Shown piece by piece: positions 57,396-64,000 of a stretch of DNA of 64,000 bases. A program made the translations under genes and the position numbers. Source of the DNA: Anaeramoeba flamelloides (lineage: Eukaryota > Metamonada > Anaeramoebidae); contig JANTQA010000070.1 of assembly GCA_027625915.1 (NCBI GenBank), positions 3,105,001 to 3,169,000 on the forward strand, in the 5' to 3' direction. The first letter of the stretch is position 1. Every line of letters begins with the position of its first letter. The notes under the pieces were generated by a model. It ran no database searches. It saw only the letters and a list, made by a program, of their open reading frames with translations, and had not been told where the DNA came from.

Positions 57396-60300
57396 TTATA
57401 TTAAAATAGGATTATTTTCGGCGATGTATTTAAAATTCAAAACACAGGGTATATGTTTATTTGAAACAAAAAAAGAATTTGATTGGGAATTATTAAAATT
57501 ATTTAAATAATTTTTTTTGAAATTTGTTTTTGTAAAGAGGTCAAATTGGGTATCTTCTGTAATATGAATCTTTCGTTTACGGTTGGAATATGCATTGTGT
57601 GTAAATGAATAAATGATAATTGACCAGTCATCCATAATATTTTTCTTATTTTGATTATCGGATTTGATAAAAATATTTGGGATTTGTGTATTATTAATAA
57701 GAATATTATCTCTCGGTATTGTTTCTTTATTACAAAGCACGTTTGAAAATTCTATAAATGTTTCTGTTTTTTCATTCTTAAAGATACCTTTTACATTAAT
57801 ATCTTTGAGATTCGATAAATTCTCATCTCTGGTCTTATGCTTATCTACAATATTATTCTTACTACCAATATCACCCCTACTACTGTGGTTATTATTATTT
57901 AGATTAAATTTTTGATTGTATTCATTTATATCCTTTAAATTTGATGTTGATGATTGTTTTAATAATACATTTTTTAAATCACCAAGTGGCCGATATAATT
58001 TTTTTTGAATTTCTTGTGAATGGTAAAGATTATTAAAAATAATTTCCTGAATATTTTGAATTGGGTTTTCAATAAAATCGATGGGAATCATCTGGTCTTC
58101 TACTTTCGAGAGGATTTGTTGTAATATTAATTTTTTTTCATTCAGCAATTTATTTTTTTTTTTTTGATTTTGTTTTTCAAGAAAGTATCTTTTAATTTGA
58201 TTTTTGTTGATTATTTTAATTTTCTCATTATTTGGGAGATTTTTTCTTGATCTGGGATTGGGCTGATTTTTTCTTAAATTAACTGCCCGTGGTTGACGAT
58301 TTGATTTAATAACATGTTTATACATTGGACTTGGCTTTCTTTTTTTGATTTTCATAATCATCTTATTAGTTTTCTCATCTGGTTTCCTGATATTTTTGGT
58401 GATATTAATGATATCATCAAATTTTCCATCATAAGAATATAAAAATAATTTTTTGTACACTTTTGTTGAATCACCAAACAATTGATCACGTATTAATATT
58501 AACATTGAAACAATAAAATAACTTACAAATTCGATTGGATTGGGATCTGAAAATATATAATCCCAAAGGATTAAAATTTTATTAATTGAGAATTCTCGAG
58601 ACAATAATAAGCGAAACCATCTGAAACAATACAATTGTGGCTCTAATTTTAATAATTGGAAATTTCTGTAAAGCTCCTCATCGAATCGTTTTAAATATAC
58701 GTTTTGCATTTTGATACAATATTTTACTATTTTTGGAATTTTCCTTTTTTTATTTATTTTTGTTTTTGCTTTGTTTTGAGATTTTATTATCAGTGGTGGT
58801 GAAATTATAATTCCCTCTGTATTGAAATTTGTGGTCTTTGTTTGGTTATCTTCTTTACTTTTATCTATTTTCTTCTTATTCCTCTTCTTGTTCTTCTTAT
58901 TATTGTCCTGTTTTACTGATAAAAATACGTTCCGAAATTTTTCCATCAAATGTTCAAAAATTAAATAGCAATCTTCTTCAATATAATTATTATCCATAAG
59001 AATTGAGTAACAATCGTTATTTTCACTTTTAATTAAAATTGTGAAATTATTTTTCAAATAATTATCAAATTTAACAAAGAACAAAATAATAAATTAATAT
59101 TCATCTTTCATAAATTTTTTATTAAGAGTATCTAAAAAATAAAAATAAAAATAAAAAATATTCTGGTTAAATTTTCGAAAGGAGATAACTCGAATAGAAA
59201 AAAAAATCGAAAAGAAGTCAATTTAAGCCGTTTTCCAAAAAAGCAGGGTAAATTTATTTTCAATGTCTTTAATTAAACATAATTGTCATAAAAATTTTTA
59301 ACTATATAAAATTATTATCCATCATTAATTGATTTTTTATTATAAACTCTTTTTTAGTCAAAGTAGCCCAGTGTTATTGAATAAATAGAACACATTCTAT
59401 GAGTTTAATTCATTATTCTTCTCAAAATAAAATTTCAATTTTTAGGATCAAAATCATTTTTTCTCGTTTAGCAAAATCATTTTTTCTCATTTTGTTTTTT
59501 GCTTTTTGCTTTTTTTTTTTTGGATCTTTTCTTTTTTTTTTTTTTTTATAAATTTACTTTGAAAAAAAAAATGTTTGAAAATCCAAATTAACATTAAGAA
59601 AAGTGATGCTTGATATTTTCTTTTAAAATTAATATATTTACAATTAAAAAATCTTATTGTCATCAATTTTAAATTTCCTAAAGAAATTGAGAAATTTTGC
59701 ATGAGACGTTCCAATGAAAGGGGCACAAAATTTTTTTTAACATTTTACTTTTTTTTTTAAATGGTTTGGTATAATCTTTTTTAAAAAGTAATTCATTGGT
59801 AATTTTTTTTTTTATTAGGTGGTTAGTTTTTGATTAGTATTCAGCACTCTTTAAAAATTACAAAAATTTTTTCATCCATTTCAGAAAATTATTTTTAATC
59901 GTAATGACTTGACTGTTAAATTTAGGGAATGTCTACCTTTTTGATATTTTTTTCCATTTGTAAAAACCATTTTCTGCCTTCAAATCCAAAATTACCTTAA
60001 AAATGTTTGAAAAACAAACTGTTATTGTGGCAAAGATCTTTCCACTTTATTTTCAAGTATCATGGAGACGGCGATAAATGAATAAAGATACACATATATA
60101 ATCTGGTGAAAAAGAGGCTAAAAATTTTTTTCCTCTAATTTTCAATATGATCATGTTGTTATAGAACCTACATTTTTTTTTGAGAATAAATAAAAGATTT
60201 CCAATCCACGATCCTGGAAAAAATTTTTTCAAAAACAAATCAAATATTGGTTGATTTTTTGTTTTGAATAACTTCAATTACAATAAACACTATTGGTTAA

Positions 60301-61624
60301 TAAAAGATCTTTGATCAAAAAATATTTTTAAAGATATTTTTCAATTTGAGTTGGAAAATTCAATTTTCAAGGTTCTATTAAGGTTTTTTTTCAATTTAAT
60401 AGTAAAAAATTTGAATAATTTTTTTTCTTTCCTAAAAGGTCATTTTAAAATCTTTTAAAAGTATTTTAAATATGATGAATATCTTTCTAATAGGGAATCA
60501 ATAATTATTTGGACTTTTAAAGAATTATTTGTTCTTTTAAATTAGAAAAAATATTTTTTTTTTTTTTTTTTCCATTAAAGAGTGGGTACTAAAAGTTCAC
60601 CTGTTTGCCCGAATCCTTAATTTGAATTAGAGATGTTGATGAACCAAGTGAGAGCTGGTCATTTCTCCCAAAAATCGGATCCGCTCCATAAATTGAGAGG
60701 GGTTTTGTTCTAATTCCGTTCAGTTTTTATAATAGTCAAAAAGATTCAATTCGGTCAAACGATTTCCTCAAAGAATTAGGGGTTCTAAGAAGCATAAGCC
60801 CGATTTTTAATTAAAATTACACGTGGTGGCTATTTGAGAAAATGGTAAACAATAAGAAATAATGGTTAAGGGAATAGAACCCTGGCCTTCAGATTGTACA
60901 CTGGGTTGTGTTTCCACTGTCCCTTGCAGGTTCTCTAATATATATATATATATTTTTTTTTGATTTTTCTGTTAGGTTTTTTTTAATTTTTGAAATAAAC
61001 CGAAAACTAAATAATTTTTCGGTTTATTCCAAAAAGTAAAAAAATAAACAGAAAATTGTTGAACTTTTCAGGAAGTTTTCTTGAATTTAAAAGAATAGAG
61101 AGTAATATATCCCTTAGCACCCCGGATTTACCTAAATTTCATCAAGTTTTTTAAATTAGATTTAAAATGATATTGATCTACTAATATATTAATTTTCTTA
61201 TTTGTCTTTAATCCAGATTTGAATTATAATAAAAAGTCAAAATAGTTCAAAGATTTAAGTAGTTAAGTTATTGATTTTTTTTTTTGAAATTGAAAAAAAA
61301 AATAATAATTATTCATTTTTACATTTTTTTTAAAGATTTTTATTTTTATTTTATTTTTTTAAATCAGAAATTTTATTACATTAATAGTAATTCAAAACTC
61401 AATACATTGATTTATTAATAATAACCACCAAAAAATTTTTGCTAATTTTATGATAAAAAAAATAAATAAAAAAATAAATTACTTTGAAATTTAATTTTTT
61501 TTTTTAGAAAAAAATTTCAATAAATATCCAATTAAGAGAAAATTAAATTTATTTCTTTAGGCCAAAATTAAATTTTTTAATATGATTAATTTTCTAAAAC
61601 TTTTATTTAAGTAATAGATAATAA

Positions 61625-61656
<32 letters not shown>

Positions 61657-64000
61657 TAAAATAATTTCAATTTATTAAATTGGAATAAAACAAATATACA
61701 TTACTATTTAATCGATAAAATATTTATACCTAAATTTGAAATAAAATAAAAAATAACTCTTAAATATTATTCCGTGATATAATAAAATAATCTCCGAAAC
61801 CAATTTTTTTTTTTATTGCATTTTGTTATTGGTAAAAATTTGAATAATATATTTGCGATATTTGGATTTTTCCTTAATAAATTAATCCAGATCTTGTTAA
61901 ATAAGTTCTGATATATGGTCTCTAATTCAACAATATTGTTTATTTTATGTCTAGATTTTAAAAAGTCAAAAATTAAAAAATTGTAAAAAATAAAAAAAAA
62001 AAATCAATTGTTAATCTGACTCGAACTATTGGTCAAATCATTTAAAATTGAAAAAAAATCTTGATGAAAAAATTGTAAAATTTTGCAATGAAAAAAAATT
62101 TGATTTTTTTTTCTAATTTAATTTGTATTTTTTTTTATTTTTAAATTATTTAGAATCTAATATAGATATTGATATTGAATAGTAATCAGTAGATAAAACA
62201 AATTTTCTATGTGATGTTATAATAACTTTTATAATGAATAAATTATTTAATCAAGCATTTTAGGCAATTTTGGGGTGCAAAGGGCCCCATAAAAAATTGC
62301 CAGTAAAGTATGATGTGTTTTTAAATGTTAAAACTAAGAAGTTTTTTGATGTCTAGACAAACTTTTCAAAAAAAAAAAAAAAAATTTATTTTGACAAAAT
62401 TTGGAAAAATAATAAAATCACTAATAACCAAAAAAAAATTCCCAATGTTGAAAATTTTTTTCAAGTTATTTTTTTATTTTAAGTAACTATACAATTTTTA
62501 ATTATAAAATTTTCTTTCTAAGATAATTGTTTATTAATTCTATACCTTATTATCCCTTGTTACCATTTCAAATTAAAATTTTTGTTTGAAATGTTTTTAG
62601 GTTATTTGGGGTGCTAAGGGATATATGATTTTACTCAATTCTTTTGAATTCTGGAAAACTGCCCTTAGGTTTTTTTTACTTTTTGAAATGTATTGAAAAT
62701 TTATAAAATTTTCAATTCATTTCATAAAGTAAAAAAAACCTAGGCGCTCTATGGCGCTTTTAGGACACTTTTGTTAGGTTTTCCAGAATTCAAAATATGA
62801 GAGAAAAAACCAAAGATTTTACTCAATTTTTTGGAATTCAAGAAAACCTAGGAACTTGACCGCACTTGATGGAATATTTATCATCAGTTATTTTTTTTTC
62901 CTTAGTTTTTTTTTTTAGATGAGTGGAGTGTTTTCAAAACTATTAGTTATTATCTCTTCAAAAAAATATCCTAAAGTAGTATTAAACAAAATTCATTGTA
63001 TACATCCATTTAAAAATTTTTACACCAAAATAGATCTTTTTTCGAGACAAGAGACTTGTAAAAATCGGAGCACTATTAACAACAATAAATACAACATCCT
63101 CAAGATTTTTATGAACTGGAATGCTGATTATATTGTGAATAAAATTTATTATTAATGATGGACGAAAGGTTAATGAAAGTAGTAGCAGTTTTATCTAACT
63201 TGGAATTTTCAATTTTATTTTTTCACACTAGTTTCATCTCAACAAAAATTTGCAAGATTTTGAATTTTCTTCAATGGAGATTCAATTAAATGGTAATATT
63301 GACCATTTTGCGAAATTTAAACGTTCTCTGAGTATCAAATTCAGACACTCCTTCAATATTTAGTTGTACCCAAAAATATTATTTGATCTTTTCTCATTTT
63401 TAAATAACAAAAAATTCGAGTAAGGCCGACCATTTAAAATTCACATGAAGCATTATGTTTTTCCTAATTATTTGGTGATTGTTTTTGAGTGTATGTACTT
63501 TATTCAGATGTTCCAATATATTTATTGATTTTGTTGAAATGAAATTAGGAATAAAAGTTGATCACTCTTGGGATCACCTATACTTGTTATGTTTGTCGAT
63601 TTTTTTATTTATTTATTTTCTTCTTTTTCTCCTCCAATTCGCAAAACAAAAAAGGTAGTTTGTATTTGGATCTGACTTGACATTTTTTTAAATCTCTTGA
63701 ATAAGTTCGTCGGAAAAAAGTGAAATAGTATTTTGCAAATTAAAAAAAAAAAAATTCCTTCTTCACTCCAAACTAAATTAAAAAAAAAAAAAAAAAGAAA
63801 ATTGTGGATTTAAACAATTAACATACTTTGTTATATACTCGTTGTAAACCACAACAAATATGTTTGCCAAAAGATCATTCATTCCTTGTTTATATCCCAG
63901 ATCAAGATGTTGCTTTTGGTAGATGAATAAAATATTAAACAACAATTTCTTTGTTTCATTTTTTTTGAACAATTCTTCACCTGCATTTGTCCGTTTTACA
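57396..64000 (-). CDS. TBC1D5: TBC1D5-like Rab GTPase-activating protein, last two exons seen
   Basis: TBC-domain protein; TBC1D5 binds retromer and turns off Rab7 on endosomes. The right exon (63839 to beyond the window) carries VKRTNAGEE, holding the arginine finger, and LGYKQGMNDLLA, holding the glutamine finger, so it should be catalytically competent. Donor GTATAT at 63838. The next exon, 57396-59025, starts after acceptor AAAAG and restores ND|ENNDCYSILM... then YIEEDCYLIFEHLM, LKLEPQLYCFRWFRLLLSRE and ILILWDYIFSD, the TBC1D5 end of the domain. Within it is a Lys/Asn-rich insert (about 58770-58920). The remaining ~370 residues are disordered, Asn/Lys-rich and unrecognised. The 4813-nt intron (59026-63838) is full of mobile elements. 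The start lies off the right edge. The identification rests on domain details, not on the tail. Confidence 0.82.
59345..59760. repeat. Interspersed repeat R2, copy 2
   Basis: Partner of 43205-43570, with GTGTTATTGAATAAATAGAA, TCATTATTCTTCTCAAAAT and AAAAAATCTTATTGTCATC. Here the T-rich middle is expanded and TCATTTTTTCTC is repeated. No frame. Confidence 0.65.
59815..59940. repeat. Interspersed repeat R3, copy 3
   Basis: Similar to 18400-18520 and 50910-51005: GGTGGTTAGTTTTTGATTAG, ACTCTTTAAAAATTAC, CATTTCAGAAAATT and a TAATGAC end. Fragmentary. Confidence 0.45.
60554..60936 (-). mobile_element. tRNA-derived SINE, copy 2
   Basis: Reverse-orientation copy of 19061-19460 with a T-run (its A-tail) at 60554-60571. 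The head reads AGAGAACCTGCAAGGGACAG, with A box AGGGACAGTGG and an identical B box GGTTCTATTCC (60870-60890 region, minus strand). It lacks the 21-bp head duplication of copy 1. Flanks are ATAT-rich, so the target duplication cannot be fixed. Confidence 0.9.
60973..61043. repeat. Hairpin-family stem
   Basis: GAAATAAACCGAAAACTAAA facing TTTTTCGGTTTATTCC, with TTAGGTTTTTTTT outside; single stem without the family's terminal motif. Confidence 0.7.
61107..62625. mobile_element. TIR DNA transposon, copy B (empty form)
   Basis: Starts TATATCCCTTAGCACCCC and ends TTGGGGTGCTAAGGGATATA, clean inverted ends of about 18 bp. It is the reverse complement of copy A without the SINE and LINE, giving the original length of about 1.5 kb. 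No open frame. It lies in the TBC1D5-like intron. Confidence 0.85.
62626..62880. repeat. Hairpin-family repeat
   Basis: Abuts the TIR element. Stem at 62666-62742 (TTAGGTTTTTTTTACTTTTT facing AAAGTAAAAAAAACCTA), then GGCGCTCTATGGCGC and a final CCTAGGAACTTGACCGCACT at about 62844-62863. Confidence 0.7.
62890..63240 (+). pseudogene. Duplicated gene fragment, copy 2
   Basis: Partner of 7230-7595. Frame 62919-63155 begins MSGVFSKLLVIISSKK, aligned with the other copy's start, and ends DYIVNKIYY where the other has DYIVNELYY in a different local frame. Neither copy shows a complete domain. A faint resemblance to the first residues of Arf GTPases is all I can offer. Occurring twice, next to the same hairpin repeat and within otherwise non-coding DNA, it may be cargo of a mobile element. 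Confidence 0.35.

Larger units (their letters stand above)
59026..63838 (-). other. TBC1D5-like intron, 4.8 kb, filled with mobile elements
   Basis: Contains, left to right: repeat R2 copy 2, repeat R3 copy 3, SINE copy 2, a hairpin stem, TIR transposon copy B, another hairpin unit, and the duplicated gene fragment. 60000-60550 and 63245-63830 hold nothing I recognise. Comparable in size and make-up to CAND1 intron 4. Confidence 0.85.

Overview
The window is nuclear DNA from a very AT-rich, intron-bearing protist. The genes recognised are all eukaryotic: Gα, CAND1, the proteasome subunit Rpn8, TBC GAPs, RCC1-BTB and a Ras-like GTPase. Several proteins carry long Lys/Glu inserts inside otherwise conserved folds, and one is an RCC1 protein with two BTB domains. 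That style is common in Anaeramoeba, so an anaeramoebid or similar amoeboid protist is my best guess. This is inference; no marker gene proves it. Introns are GT-AG, mostly about 90-190 nt, but three are kilobases long and packed with transposons.

Layout, left to right. 1-2968: LINE relic, then the first two exons of a minus-strand Gα gene whose remaining exons probably lie off the left edge. 2969-7600: inverted-repeat elements, a LINE 3' fragment and a duplicated gene-like fragment. 7834-10440: TBC1D23-like protein (-). 10441-14945: repeat-rich spacer. 14946-16812: three-exon Rpn8/PSMD7 gene (-). 16930-21644: hairpin repeats, then a TIR transposon holding both a young tRNA-derived SINE and a 5'-truncated LINE. 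22331-24148: RCC1-BTB-BTB gene broken by four single-base frame breaks (-). 26094-37042: five-exon CAND1 gene (-), whose 5.9-kb fourth intron contains a LINE relic, a long foldback element and an intact-looking Crypton-type tyrosine-recombinase transposon on the opposite strand. 40190-43111: ARMC8-like armadillo gene (+) with two in-frame stops. 43200-48140: MITEs and a decayed LINE (+). 48293-49171: unidentified coiled-coil gene (-). 53120-53701: divergent Ras-like GTPase (+). 57396 to the right edge: TBC1D5-like Rab-GAP (-) with a 4.8-kb intron that carries a second copy of both the TIR transposon (in its empty form) and the SINE.

Functionally, several genes touch ubiquitin and cullin biology (CAND1 for cullin exchange, Rpn8 for the proteasome lid, ARMC8/Gid5-like for the CTLH ligase, BTB for CUL3 adaptors). 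Two are endosomal TBC proteins (TBC1D23, TBC1D5). I see no operon-like arrangement; these are separate transcription units spaced by transposon debris. The most notable discovery material is the mobile-element fraction: a SINE family with recognisable A and B boxes, a three-level nest that can be proven from its empty sites, three TA-flanked copies of one 195-198-bp MITE, and the intron-resident Crypton with overlapping ORFs.
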